Below, one piece after another: positions 31,656 through 40,690 of a stretch of DNA of 64,000 nt. Every line of letters begins with the position of its first letter. Position 1 is the first letter of the stretch. This DNA comes from G965267185 sp965267185 (GTDB lineage: Bacteria > Pseudomonadota > Alphaproteobacteria > UBA6615). The position numbers and the translations under genes were made by a program. The stretch covers positions 496,001-560,000 of the forward strand of contig OZ253937.1 of NCBI GenBank assembly GCA_965267185.1, written 5' to 3'. Below the pieces are notes generated by a model. That model was not told where the DNA came from. It worked only from the letters and a program-made list of their open reading frames with translations, and did no database searches.

Positions 31656-33875
31656 TTACACCACCCCGAGGGTGCGAATTCGCACTTTGGGGTGGATCTC
31701 GTTTTGAGACAGAACGGTGGTTTGCGGACGGAAGCGTTCGATCAGCGAACGCGCGTAGGGACGAACCGTCGGGCTGGTCAACAGCACCGGTGCTTCGCCG
31801 CTCATGGCGTGCTTGTCGAATTCTGCGCGGACAGCGGTGATGAAATCCTGCAACCGCGATGGCGCCATCGCCAGTTGCGTTTCGTCGCCGTCGGTCACCA
31901 GAGATTCGGCAAATGCTTGTTCCCACTCGGGCGATAGCGTAACGATCGGTAGATATCCCTGATCGTTGATATAGGTGTCGCTGAGCTGGCGCGACAACCG
32001 CGAGCGGACATGCTCGGTAATGAGCGAGATGTTTCGGGTTGCCGCGCAAGCTTCGTTGATGGCTTCGAGTATGGTGGTGAGATCGCGGATCGACGCGCGC
32101 TCGGCCAGCAGATTTTGCAGAACGCGCTGGATGCCGCCCACCGTAATCAGATTGGGAACCAAATCGCCAACCAGCTTCTGGTCTTCCTTATCGAGCTCAT
32201 CCAGCAGACGTTGGGTTTCCGCATAGGACAACATCTCGGCCATGTTGTCTTTGACCGCTTCCGTCAAATGGGTGGTGATCACCGTTGGCGGATCGACCAC
32301 GGTGTAGCCGCGGAACAGGGCTTCTTCCTTGTTGGGTTCGCTGACCCACATTGCCGGGAGACCGAATGTCGGCTCGACGGTTTCCTCGCCGGGCAGCGTA
32401 ATGGCATCGCCGCGCGGATCCATCACCAGCAGCATATTGGGCCGTACTTCGCCGCGGCCGGCCTCGATTTCCTTCACTCGCACGACATAGGTGGTCGGTC
32501 CGAGCTGCATATTATCTTGGATGCGCACCGCCGGCAGGATGAAGCCCATTTCGGTCGCGAGTTGACGCCGCAGCGCGCGGATCTGATCGGTCAGGCGCTG
32601 GCCTTTCTCCGAGTTGATCATCGTCAGCAGCCCATAGCCGAGTTCCAGCCGGATCTGGTCGATCTGCAGCGCGGTCGAAATCGGTTCTTCGGCGACAGGC
32701 GCTGCCGCCGCTTCGGCGGCGATCGCCGCTTCGCTTTGATCTTCGGCGGTTCGCCGGCTTTTCGTAATCGCCCAGGCGCCCGCGCCGGTGGCCCCGGCGA
32801 GCACCAGGAACGGCGCCATTGGGATGCCAGGTAACAGGGACAGGCAGCCGAGGAGAAAGGCGCTGACGCCGAGCGCGGCGGGGTAGCCCGAAAGCTGGCC
32901 GAACACGGCCTTGTCGGCGCTGCCCGATACACCGGCTTTGGTGACCACCATGCCGGCGGCGGTCGACACGATAATCGCCGGAATCTGCGATACCAAACCA
33001 TCGCCGACGGTCAGCAGCGTATAAGTTTCGGCCGCTTGGGCCATCGTGAGGCCTTGCTGACCGACGCCGATCACCATGCCGCCGATAATATTGATCGAGG
33101 TGATCAGCAGGCCGGCGATAGCGTCGCCGCGCACGAACTTGGCGGCGCCGTCCATGGCGCCGAAAAAGCTCGACTCTTCTTCCAGCTTCTTGCGCCGTTC
33201 GCGGGCGTCGTCCTCGGTAATCAGTCCGGCGGACAGATCGGCGTCGATCGCCATCTGTTTGCCCGGTAATGCATCGAGGCTGAACCGCGCGGCGACTTCC
33301 GCGATACGGCCGGAGCCCTTGGTGATGACGATAAAGTTCACCAAAACGAGGATCACGAAAACGATGATGCCGATAACGAAGTTGCCGCTCATCACGAAGT
33401 TGCCGAAGGCCTGGATAACCTGTCCGGCGGCGTCCGGTCCGTTGTGGCCGTCGGCGAGAATGAGGCGGGTCGATGCGAGATTCAGCGACAGCCGAAGCAT
33501 CGTGGCGATCAACAATATCGTCGGGAAAGAACTGAATTCGAGTGGCGCACGAATGAACAGCGAGGTCATCAGCACCATCACCGAGAAGGTAATGGAGATC
33601 GCGAGGCTGGAATCGAGCAGCCATTTCGGCATTGGCAAGATGAGCATCACCAGAATGGCGACGATGCCCAGCGCCAACCCGATATCGGCGCGCTTGAATA
33701 GGTCGGTGAGGTCGCCGAACGGGTTACCGGCTGCCGCTACCGCGGTTCCGTCGCTGCCGCCATCGCCCTCGGCTGCCCCCTCGATGGGGGCAGGGGCTCC
33801 GGTGTCGGCCGGCGCTGCCCCGGGCGGTCCCGCGGGGGCCTCGCCCGTTCCGCCGGTCTGTGTGGTGTCGGTCAT
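31656..33875 (-). CDS. flhA: flagellar export gate protein FlhA
   Basis: A 739-residue protein. About eight transmembrane segments occupy residues 60-340, with the FHIPEP-type motif region FSSFPTILLIATMLRLSLNLASTRLIL and the ELR/FLIPEP-like GDLTEDDA section. The large cytoplasmic domain follows. A Pro/Ala/Gly-rich extension of about 50 residues precedes the usual start, longer than most FlhA. The gene lies 35 bp after flbD. Confidence 0.94.
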   Translation of the reverse strand: MTDTTQTGGTGEAPAGPPGAAPADTGAPAPIEGAAEGDGGSDGTAVAAAGNPFGDLTDLFKRADIGLALGIVAILVMLILPMPKWLLDSSLAISITFSVMVLMTSLFIRAPLEFSSFPTILLIATMLRLSLNLASTRLILADGHNGPDAAGQVIQAFGNFVMSGNFVIGIIVFVILVLVNFIVITKGSGRIAEVAARFSLDALPGKQMAIDADLSAGLITEDDARERRKKLEEESSFFGAMDGAAKFVRGDAIAGLLITSINIIGGMVIGVGQQGLTMAQAAETYTLLTVGDGLVSQIPAIIVSTAAGMVVTKAGVSGSADKAVFGQLSGYPAALGVSAFLLGCLSLLPGIPMAPFLVLAGATGAGAWAITKSRRTAEDQSEAAIAAEAAAAPVAEEPISTALQIDQIRLELGYGLLTMINSEKGQRLTDQIRALRRQLATEMGFILPAVRIQDNMQLGPTTYVVRVKEIEAGRGEVRPNMLLVMDPRGDAITLPGEETVEPTFGLPAMWVSEPNKEEALFRGYTVVDPPTVITTHLTEAVKDNMAEMLSYAETQRLLDELDKEDQKLVGDLVPNLITVGGIQRVLQNLLAERASIRDLTTILEAINEACAATRNISLITEHVRSRLSRQLSDTYINDQGYLPIVTLSPEWEQAFAESLVTDGDETQLAMAPSRLQDFITAVRAEFDKHAMSGEAPVLLTSPTVRPYARSLIERFRPQTTVLSQNEIHPKVRIRTLGVV

Positions 33876-33910
33876 GCGTTGCGCGCGCCCTTGCTAGCGT
33901 CAAGCGTTGT

Positions 33911-35272
33911 CTAGAGGGCCGCGCTTTCGCCCGGCATGGGAACCGAGACGCCTTGTTCGGTGTACTGTTTCAATTTGTTCCGCAGGGTTCGGATCGAGAT
34001 ACCGAGAATGGTCGCGGCGTGGGTGCGGTTGCCCAAACAGTGGTTGAGCGTATCGAGGATGAGCTCCCGTTCCACTTCGGCGACGGTGCGTCCGACGAGG
34101 TTCTCCGTACCGGCCTGCGCGACAGCGGTCGCCACGGCGCTTTGAACGGGGCCGGAGCTGGCAGGCTCGGCCACCCGGTCGGTCAGCTGGATCGCGTCGG
34201 TACCGATTTCGGTGCCGGTCGCCAGCAGAACGGCACGGTGCATGCTGTTCTCCAGCTCGCGAACGTTGCCGCGCCACTCATGCGCGGTCAGCATCTGGAT
34301 GGCGTCCTCGGCGATGGGCAGAGCCGGCACGCCGTTCGCGTCGGCGTATTTGTCGGCGAAGTGGCGGGCCAGCGGCGCGATATCGCCGCGGCGCGACCGC
34401 AGGGGCGGCATCCAAAGGTTCACCACGTTGAGCCGGAAATAAAGGTCTTCGCGGAACGTTCCCTTCGCCGCTTCTTCGGCGAGGTCGCGGTTGGTCGTCG
34501 CGATCAAGCGAAGGTCGACCTTGATCGGACGGTTGCTGCCGACCCGCGTGATCTCGCGTTCCTGAATAGCGCGCAAAAGCTTGGCCTGGAGCCGCGGGTC
34601 CATCTCCGACACTTCGTCGAGCAGGAGTGTGCCGCCGGTGGCTTCTTCGAAGCGGCCGATACGGCGCGCGACGGCGCCTGTGAACGCGCCTTTTTCGTGG
34701 CCGAACAATTCGGACTCGAGCAAATTCTCGGGAATAGCGGCGCAGTTCACCGACACGAATATCTGCTTTGCGCGTTTTGACTTGCGGTGAATATGACGCG
34801 CCATGAGCTCCTTACCGGTACCCGACTCTCCGGTGATCAGAACCGAAGCTTCGGAGGGGGCGATGCGGTCGGCGAGCTTCACCGTGTCGGCCATGCTCGG
34901 ATCGGCGAAGATAATTTCATCGCTTTCTTCCGAGACGGCTTCGAGAACCGCGGCGATGAGATCGGGGTCGGGGGGGAGGGGGATGTATTCCTTAGCGCCC
35001 GCCTTGATTGCCGCTACCGCCGCCTCGGCATCGTTGTCCAGACCGTAGGCGACCACGGGAACCGCGATACGCTCGGAGTCGAGGCTGGAGACCAAGCTGG
35101 CGATGTCCAGCGCGACGTCGACCATCACCAATTCAGCGCTTTGTCCGGTGCGCAGTGCGTTTAAGCCGGCGTCGATGCTATCGACCTGCGCGACCTTGGC
35201 ACCGCGCGCGATAGCGATTTTGCTCGCTGCGGTGATGTGTCCACCCAAGTGGCCAATTATCAACAAACGCAT
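33911..35272 (-). CDS. flbD: sigma-54-dependent flagellar regulator FlbD
   Basis: A 453-residue enhancer-binding protein. Residues 1-120 are a receiver-like domain without the usual acidic pocket (LLIIGHLGGH), although Asp 52 remains, so classical phosphorylation is unlikely. The AAA+ domain has Walker A GESGTGKE (148-155) and the sigma-54 contact loop GAFTGA (195-200), then GGTLLLDEVSEM. The C-terminus is a Fis-type helix-turn-helix (NHCLGNRTHAATILGISIRTLRNKL). In Caulobacter FlbD is controlled by FliX, encoded at 61640. Confidence 0.94.
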   Translation of the reverse strand: MRLLIIGHLGGHITAASKIAIARGAKVAQVDSIDAGLNALRTGQSAELVMVDVALDIASLVSSLDSERIAVPVVAYGLDNDAEAAVAAIKAGAKEYIPLPPDPDLIAAVLEAVSEESDEIIFADPSMADTVKLADRIAPSEASVLITGESGTGKELMARHIHRKSKRAKQIFVSVNCAAIPENLLESELFGHEKGAFTGAVARRIGRFEEATGGTLLLDEVSEMDPRLQAKLLRAIQEREITRVGSNRPIKVDLRLIATTNRDLAEEAAKGTFREDLYFRLNVVNLWMPPLRSRRGDIAPLARHFADKYADANGVPALPIAEDAIQMLTAHEWRGNVRELENSMHRAVLLATGTEIGTDAIQLTDRVAEPASSGPVQSAVATAVAQAGTENLVGRTVAEVERELILDTLNHCLGNRTHAATILGISIRTLRNKLKQYTEQGVSVPMPGESAAL

Positions 35273-35316
35273 TTCTTAATCTCCAAATTCAAACTTCAGT
35301 GCCGGTGCAAACCGCT

Positions 35317-36171
35317 CTAGTCGAAATACGCAACGCGCTTGGCGGGCGGCAGGATCGTATTGACCAGAGTTTCAAGCCGGCGGGGGCTTTCCTGGCGGCC
35401 GATGGAGCTGACGCCAAGCAGATAAACTTCGTTCACGAGCGCTTCGTCGTCGGCCTTGCGCTCGAGTTTTCCGGCGAGCGGGGCGAGCACCATGTTGCCC
35501 AGAACCGCGCCGTAAAAGGTGGTGAGCAGAGCGACCGCCATCGAGGGGCCGATCGATGCGGGGTCCTCGAGATTGCCGAGCATCTGGACCAACCCGACCA
35601 GGGTACCGATCAGTCCCATCGCGGGGGCGACGTCGGCGGCGCGGCGCAACACGCTGGCGCCCTTCGCATGACGGTCGGCGATTGCGTGGAGTTCCTTGCG
35701 CATCAGCCGTTCGGCTTCCGCGCCGGGGGTCCCATCGATGACCAAGTTGAGCCCCCGGACCAGATAGGGCTCGCTGCGGAACGGCGTCAGCCGGTCCTGC
35801 AATACCAACGTGCCCCTCCGGCGGGCCAGCTCGGCGAGCGAGATAACGTTGTAGGCGGCGTCGCCGGCATCGCGTGTGCCTTTAAAGATGCTCTTCGCGA
35901 TGATGCTTTGAGCCGTTCTCAGGTCGGACAGGTTGAAGCTAATGGTTGTCACCGCGGCAGTACCGCCGAGCACGATTAGCAAGGCCGGCGCGTCGATGAA
36001 GGCGCCCCACGAACCGCCCAAGATGATCGCCGTCGCGATGAGAGCGAATGCGCCACCGAGGCCGAATATGGTCGCGCCGTCGAACGTGCGCGGCCGCGCG
36101 CCGCGCCCGGCGGCGTTGTTGCGCGGCCGTGACGGACGGCGCGACGAAGAGCTGGTGGCGGTGTCGGTCAT
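35317..36171 (-). CDS. motA: flagellar stator protein MotA family
   Basis: A 284-residue membrane protein of the MotA/PomA type. The two helices around VAPAMGLIGTLVGLVQMLGNL and ALLTTFYGAVLGNMVLAPLAGKL are the ion-channel part, and charged residues lie in the central cytoplasmic loop. It sits inside the flagellar operon between fliN and flbD. No motB gene is present in the window, so the partner must be elsewhere. Confidence 0.88.
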   Translation of the reverse strand: MTDTATSSSSRRPSRPRNNAAGRGARPRTFDGATIFGLGGAFALIATAIILGGSWGAFIDAPALLIVLGGTAAVTTISFNLSDLRTAQSIIAKSIFKGTRDAGDAAYNVISLAELARRRGTLVLQDRLTPFRSEPYLVRGLNLVIDGTPGAEAERLMRKELHAIADRHAKGASVLRRAADVAPAMGLIGTLVGLVQMLGNLEDPASIGPSMAVALLTTFYGAVLGNMVLAPLAGKLERKADDEALVNEVYLLGVSSIGRQESPRRLETLVNTILPPAKRVAYFD

Positions 36172-36178
36172 ATTCCGG

Positions 36179-36580
36179 TTAGTCCGCTTTAATAATTTCC
36201 GTCATGGTCACACCGAGGCGTTCGTTGACGACAACGACCTCGCCGCGGGCAACCAGCCGGTTGTTGACGTAGATATCGATCGCTTCGCCAACCTTGCGGT
36301 CGAGCTCCACGACAGCACCGCGGCCGAGCTTCAAGAGCTGGCTGACTTGCATGGTCGATTTGCCCAGAACAGCGGATATCTGAACCGGGATGTCGTAAAC
36401 CGCCTCGAGACTGGCTGCGGAAGGGGAGCCGTCTTCATGATCGGTGGCGGGTGTGTCATCAGTCGCCGGAGGGTCGTCGAAAGCCGCAGCGATGTCTTCC
36501 GGCGACATCTCTTCAGAGGCAGCGCCGTCCGCGGGCTCCTCTTCGAGGTTTTCAAAATCTATGTTTTCCGTGTCATCCAT
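36179..36580 (-). CDS. fliN: flagellar C-ring switch protein FliN
   Basis: A 133-residue protein with an acidic N-terminus of about 50 residues and a C-terminal SpoA (FliN/FliM) domain (VPVQISAVLGKSTMQVSQLLKLGRGAVVELD, then VARGEVVVVNERLGVTMTEI). It completes the rotor switch with FliG. It is 7 bp before the motA start and 9 bp after fliH in the operon. Confidence 0.93.
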   Translation of the reverse strand: MDDTENIDFENLEEEPADGAASEEMSPEDIAAAFDDPPATDDTPATDHEDGSPSAASLEAVYDIPVQISAVLGKSTMQVSQLLKLGRGAVVELDRKVGEAIDIYVNNRLVARGEVVVVNERLGVTMTEIIKAD

Positions 36581-36589
36581 AACACGCTC

Positions 36590-37282
36590 CTAGTAAGTCG
36601 CTTGAGAAGACTGATCTAAATCACTGGAATCAGTTGATGTTTCAGTTGGGCTAATAGTGGCTTCCGGGTGAGGCTCGGAGGCGGCAGCCGCGGCCATCAA
36701 GCCCGTGTCGTTGCTGACTATTTGTTCGATCGCTTTGTCGATTTCGGCCCATGTGCGCTCAACGTCGCGATCGTTGCCGCCGTCCGCCCACATCACCTGG
36801 CAATCGCCGGTGGGCAGCTGCTCGTCGGCCATGAGGACGACTTCGCCGTCGAAGCCGCTGCTCAGCGTATCGATGTGGGCCTGCAGAGCGGCGATATTTT
36901 CCGCTGCTACACGTACAACCACGCGCGGTTCGCCATGCACCTCGGTAAGAGTGCGCACGATATGACCTTCGATTTCGCTCAGCGCGTTTTGCGCGGCCAG
37001 CGTCGGCAGCATTTTTCGGCACATCACAATGGCGACTTCGGCTGCCGACTGAATGATCTCGCCGCGCTGTTCGGCGAGTATGTCGAGCTTCGCTGACATT
37101 CCGGTTAGTAGCTCGGTGGCGCGTTTTTCTTCGAAAGTGACGGCCTCCGCGCGCGCCAGTTGCATACCCTCTTGCTTTGCCGCGGCGATATCGTCTTCGC
37201 AGTATTTCAGTGCCTTACGTTCGACCGCTTCGGGATTATCGAAGTCGGTTTCGAACAGGTAGCGGCTGGTTTCGGCGTTCAT
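36590..37282 (-). CDS. fliH: flagellar export ATPase regulator FliH
   Basis: A 230-residue protein between fliG and fliN, where FliH (also called FlbE in Caulobacter) is expected. The central and C-terminal part matches the V-type ATPase E-subunit/FliH fold (LDILAEQRGEIIQSAAEVAIVMCRKMLP ... EPRVVVRVAAENIAAL). FliH holds FliI at the export gate. Assignment is by position and fold pattern. Confidence 0.82.
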   Translation of the reverse strand: MNAETSRYLFETDFDNPEAVERKALKYCEDDIAAAKQEGMQLARAEAVTFEEKRATELLTGMSAKLDILAEQRGEIIQSAAEVAIVMCRKMLPTLAAQNALSEIEGHIVRTLTEVHGEPRVVVRVAAENIAALQAHIDTLSSGFDGEVVLMADEQLPTGDCQVMWADGGNDRDVERTWAEIDKAIEQIVSNDTGLMAAAAASEPHPEATISPTETSTDSSDLDQSSQATY

Positions 37283-37284
37283 CG

Positions 37285-38307
37285 CTAGTACACCAACTCG
37301 TCTTCGCCGCTCGTATCGGCGAGCAGGATTTCGCCTTTGTCCGCCAGATCTTTGGCGATCACGACGATCTCCGCCTGTGCTTCGTCCACATCGCTCAGGC
37401 GAACCGGGCCCATTGCCTCCATTTCTTCCTTCAGAATCTTGCCGGCGCGCTCCGACATGTTTGAGAAGAACAATTCGCGGGCGGTTTCCGATGCGCCCTT
37501 TAAGGCAATGCCAAGCTTGTCCTTGTCGATCGAACGGAGCAGCGTCTGCACCGAGGTGCCGTCGAGGCTTTCGAGATGCTCGAACTTGAACATCAAAGCC
37601 TTGATCTTCTCGGCCGATTCACGGTTGCGGTCTTCGAGGGCTGCGATGAAGCGATCCTCGGACGTTCTGTCGAGGTTGTTGAAGATCTCGGCCATCAATT
37701 CGTGGGCGTCGCGCCGTTGCGCCCGCGCCAGGTTCGACATGAACTCTGTACGCAACGTTTGCTCCACATCGTCGAGGATATCCTTCTGAACGGACTCCAT
37801 ATTCAGCATCCGCATGACCACTTCCATGGCGAAGGATTCGGGCAGCGTACCGAGCACCCGCGCGGCATGATCGGGGCGTATCTTCGAAACGATCACGGCA
37901 ACGGTTTGGGGGTATTCGTTCTTGAGATAGTTTGCGAGCACCGTCTCGTTGACGTTCGCCAACTTGTCCCACATGGTGCGGCCGGCGGGGCCGCGGATTT
38001 CCTCCATGATCGTTTTAACGCGATCATCGGGCAGCGCCTTGGTCAGCAAACGCTCGGTTGAATCCATCGTGCCGGTCAGCGAACCGGTGGAGGAAAGCTG
38101 GTCGGCGAACTCGACGAACAAGTTTTCGATCACCTGGGAGTCGATAGTGCCGAGTTTGGCCATCGTCTGCGAAATCTCGCGGATCTCGTCTTCGTCCATC
38201 AGCAGGAATAGATCCTGAGCACCCTCTTCACCGACAGCGAGCATTATGATTGCCGCTTTTTCGGTGCCGGTGATGGTCCGGTAATCGGAACGTACGCGAT
38301 TGGCCAT
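37285..38307 (-). CDS. fliG: flagellar motor switch protein FliG
   Basis: A 340-residue rotor protein. It has the N-terminal and middle domains (TGTEKAAIIMLAVGEEGAQ, AVIVSKIRPDHAARVLGTLPE) and the torque domain with charged residues (MFKFEHLESLDGTSVQTLLRSID, FFSNMSERAGKILKEEMEAMGPVR). The gene is 13 bp after fliF and 2 bp before fliH. Confidence 0.95.
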   Translation of the reverse strand: MANRVRSDYRTITGTEKAAIIMLAVGEEGAQDLFLLMDEDEIREISQTMAKLGTIDSQVIENLFVEFADQLSSTGSLTGTMDSTERLLTKALPDDRVKTIMEEIRGPAGRTMWDKLANVNETVLANYLKNEYPQTVAVIVSKIRPDHAARVLGTLPESFAMEVVMRMLNMESVQKDILDDVEQTLRTEFMSNLARAQRRDAHELMAEIFNNLDRTSEDRFIAALEDRNRESAEKIKALMFKFEHLESLDGTSVQTLLRSIDKDKLGIALKGASETARELFFSNMSERAGKILKEEMEAMGPVRLSDVDEAQAEIVVIAKDLADKGEILLADTSGEDELVY

Positions 38308-38320
38308 GCGTTAAAGTTTC

Positions 38321-39979
38321 CTAGTTTTCCTGGTACATCCACTGCCGCAAGATGGCGACGGTCTCGTCCGGGTGCTTGCCAATAATCTGGTTGATCTGAT
38401 TTAGCGACGAGGCCTGAACCCGGCCGTCGACTTGATCAAGGTCGATGCCGGCGGCCGCGTCTCCGGTCGCGCCTTCAGCGGCTTCTCCGCCCTCCGCCAA
38501 ACCGGCTAGGCCTTCCGCACCCGGGGGCGCCAATTGTCCCAGCGGGCTGCCGGCGGGGAGCATGCCTTGCATGTTCTCATCGGTGGGGGTGGCGGCAATA
38601 TCGAATGCCCGGGTGATCAAGGGCCGCACAACCAGCAAAATCACCAGAACGGCAACGATGCCGAGCACGAGCATTTCCGCAATCCTGAAGAGATCGGCCT
38701 TCGATAGTCCCAGGAAGCCGGCCTCTTCGACGGGAACGTCTTCGACGGCAAACGGCACAAACTGCAAGTTGACGATTTCGACGACGTCGCCGCGTTCTTC
38801 GTTGAAACCGATCGCCGACTTTACGAGAGCGTCGTATTGTTCCAGTTCTTCCGCCGTTCGCGCCGTATAGGTGCCTTCTTCGTCGACCGATCCATCGACG
38901 AGCACGGCAACGGTGAGCCGTTTCACGGTGCCGGTTTCGCGCACCAGGGTGGTTACCTTACGCGAGATTTCGAAGTTGACCGTCTCCTCGATCCGCCGCG
39001 AACTGCTGTTGCTGGTCGTCGCCGCTGCACCTTCGTTTACGGCGGCACCGGGCAGATTGTTAGCCACTGAGACCGAGTTGTCGGGGTCCGCTTCGGCGGC
39101 ATCGTCCGACTGCTCGACCGTTTGGGTCGAGCGCGCAACCTGTCCATCGGGGTCATAGGATTCGTCGGTGGTCGTTTCGCGGTCGAAGTCAATATCGGCA
39201 GAGACCTCGGCGCGTACCGCGCCGATGCCGACCGAGCTCTCGAGCAATTCCTCGACCGCTCGAGCCAAACGCGATTCGTAGCGCTGGCGGGCTTCCTCGC
39301 CGTTGGCGGCCGAGAACGCGTCCTCTGCGTTGTCGCCGCCGCGTGCCAGCAATCGTCCATTGCTGTCGACCACGGAAATTCGCGATGGCTGGAGACCAGG
39401 CACCGCCGTGGCAACCAAATGCTGGATGGCAATGACCTGGCTGGGCTGAAGCGTGGCACCGCTAAGCTTTAGGACGACCGAAGCGCTTGGTTCCTGCTGA
39501 TCTCTGCTGAAGACCTCGCGGCGCGGCAAAACCAGGTGGACGCGCGCTGAGCGGACCTGCCGGATCGCCGATATGGTGCGGGATAGCTCACCCTCGAGGG
39601 CACGGGCATGATTGATGCGCTGCACAAAATTTGTGGTGCCCAGCGTGCTCGAATTGTCGAATAGCTCATAGCCGACCGACCCGCCATTCGGCAGCCCGTC
39701 TGCCGCCATGGCCAGCCTCACGCGGTCGACATCAGACTGGGGCACGAATATCTGGGTGCCGCCGCCGCGCAGCTCGTAGGCGATATTTTGGCCATCCAGG
39801 CGGCTGGTAATCGCGCTGGAGTCTTCGATCGAGAGGTCGCTATAGAGAAGGGATAGATCCGGTGTCGCCAGACGCGACGTCATGAACGTGAAAAAGCCGA
39901 TCATACCGGCGGCGACAAGACCCATCGTGGCAATACGGACGGGGCCGAGTTGCCGCATTATTTGCGCAAAAGAATTCAC
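38321..39979 (-). CDS. fliF: flagellar MS-ring protein FliF
   Basis: A 552-residue membrane protein forming the basal MS ring. The start is GTG at 39977-39979 (VNSFAQIMRQLG), which gives the usual FliF length; the longer frame adds a leader with no family similarity. Two transmembrane segments flank the periplasmic domains (IATMGLVAAGMIGFFTF near 18 and LVLGIVAVLVILLVV near 440). The C-terminus (FliG contact) is intact. It is the first gene of the operon; its upstream region holds two FlbD-type palindromes. Confidence 0.94.
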   Translation of the reverse strand: MNSFAQIMRQLGPVRIATMGLVAAGMIGFFTFMTSRLATPDLSLLYSDLSIEDSSAITSRLDGQNIAYELRGGGTQIFVPQSDVDRVRLAMAADGLPNGGSVGYELFDNSSTLGTTNFVQRINHARALEGELSRTISAIRQVRSARVHLVLPRREVFSRDQQEPSASVVLKLSGATLQPSQVIAIQHLVATAVPGLQPSRISVVDSNGRLLARGGDNAEDAFSAANGEEARQRYESRLARAVEELLESSVGIGAVRAEVSADIDFDRETTTDESYDPDGQVARSTQTVEQSDDAAEADPDNSVSVANNLPGAAVNEGAAATTSNSSSRRIEETVNFEISRKVTTLVRETGTVKRLTVAVLVDGSVDEEGTYTARTAEELEQYDALVKSAIGFNEERGDVVEIVNLQFVPFAVEDVPVEEAGFLGLSKADLFRIAEMLVLGIVAVLVILLVVRPLITRAFDIAATPTDENMQGMLPAGSPLGQLAPPGAEGLAGLAEGGEAAEGATGDAAAGIDLDQVDGRVQASSLNQINQIIGKHPDETVAILRQWMYQEN

Positions 39980-40059
39980 ACCGAGGCCTATTCGTAAGTA
40001 CAGCAAATCGCCCACCGGACACGTCGGCCGGCGATGTATAAAAATGTAAGGATTCTGGG

Positions 40060-40074
40060 TGAATAAGCCGTTAA
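40060..40074 (-). promoter_or_regulatory. near-match CtrA box upstream of fliF
   Basis: On the minus strand TTAA-N7-TTCA is found at 40060-40074, one base off the CtrA consensus TTAA-N7-TTAA. In Caulobacter the fliF promoter is CtrA-dependent, so the site is plausible. Confidence 0.4.
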
Positions 40075-40078
40075 TCGG

Positions 40079-40115
40079 CGGCAAATATTGCCGGGTAGAT
40101 AGGCAAAAAATGCCA
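40079..40115. promoter_or_regulatory. two candidate FlbD sites upstream of fliF
   Basis: CGGCAAATATTGCCG (40079-40093) is a near-perfect palindrome, and AGGCAAAAAATGCCA (40101-40115) lies 22 bp away centre to centre. Both fit NGGCA-N5-TGCCN, the pattern also found at the flagellin, flgI and fliK promoters. In Caulobacter FlbD represses fliF through such a site. Confidence 0.65.
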
Positions 40116-40148
40116 CCTTTCATACAACAGTATGTAAACTGAAAATAA

Positions 40149-40180
40149 CCCGCCCCAGTTTTCCCGGGGCGGGTCGGTTT
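40149..40180 (-). terminator. terminator after sciP
   Basis: CCCGCCCC and GGGGCGGG form a perfect 8-bp stem around a 9-nt loop. A short T-rich run follows on both strands (TTATTTT on minus, GGTTTTT on plus). It lies between sciP and the fliF promoter region. Confidence 0.7.
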
Positions 40181-40225
40181 TTGCTCGGATCAGGTCGTTT
40201 CCGGCCGTAGTAAATCTCGTCAGAA

Positions 40226-40531
40226 TTAGGGGTCGCGATAATCCTGCAGTCGCGTGACACGCAGGCCGCGTACGCCGTGCTTATCGATCATCTCCTGCCA
40301 GGAGAGGAACTCCTCGACCGAGAGGTTGTAGCGTTGGCATACCTCTTCGAGCGTAATTGCGCCGTTTTTGACGGCGGCAACTACAGCCGCTTTGCGCCGG
40401 ACGACCCATCGCTTGGTGTCTGGCGGCGGCAGCTCGTTCAGTATCATCTGATTTTGACCGCGGTCCATCATACTTACATTCGAATTGGCGTCATGCCGGT
40501 GGCTGTTTTGTCCGTCCATGGTGCTCACCAC
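40226..40531 (-). CDS. sciP: CtrA inhibitor SciP (DUF1153)
   Basis: A 101-residue protein. The C-terminal core LPPPDTKRWVVRRKAAVVAAV ... LEEVCQRYNLSVEEFLSWQEMIDKHGVRGLRVTRLQDYR is the DUF1153 / SciP pattern (quoted in parts). In Caulobacter SciP binds DNA and CtrA-regulated promoters and blocks transcription. The start is GTG 40531 or ATG 40519. It lies between fliF and flgE on the same strand, in the flagellar cluster, and so connects the CtrA circuit to flagellar genes. Confidence 0.88.
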   Translation of the reverse strand: MVSTMDGQNSHRHDANSNVSMMDRGQNQMILNELPPPDTKRWVVRRKAAVVAAVKNGAITLEEVCQRYNLSVEEFLSWQEMIDKHGVRGLRVTRLQDYRDP

Positions 40532-40632
40532 GTCTTCCTGATTGTGGTCCCGTGAGGGTAGGTCTGGCGCCTTAAAGAAAGGCTAAATGCGGCATTCGAA
40601 TTTGTTGGATTTTAGACAAATTTTAGGAGAGC

Positions 40633-40669
40633 GACCCCGGCACCAGGGTTAGAGCCTGGCGCCGGGGTC
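40633..40669 (-). terminator. stem-loop after flgE, probable terminator
   Basis: GACCCCGGC-CCAGG and CCTGG-GCCGGGGTC form a long stem with a 7-nt loop directly downstream of the flgE stop. No immediate T-run follows, so confidence is moderate. Confidence 0.5.
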
Positions 40670-40690
40670 ATGCCTAATCACCTAGCGCGA

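Noticed and set aside
32010..33897. Long plus-strand frames antisense to flhA
   Set aside because: flhA is strongly recognised on the minus strand; these frames are by-products of its codon use.
39980..40123. Longer start for FliF at 40123
   Set aside because: The extra 48 residues have no FliF similarity and would run through the palindromes and CtrA-type box of the promoter region.
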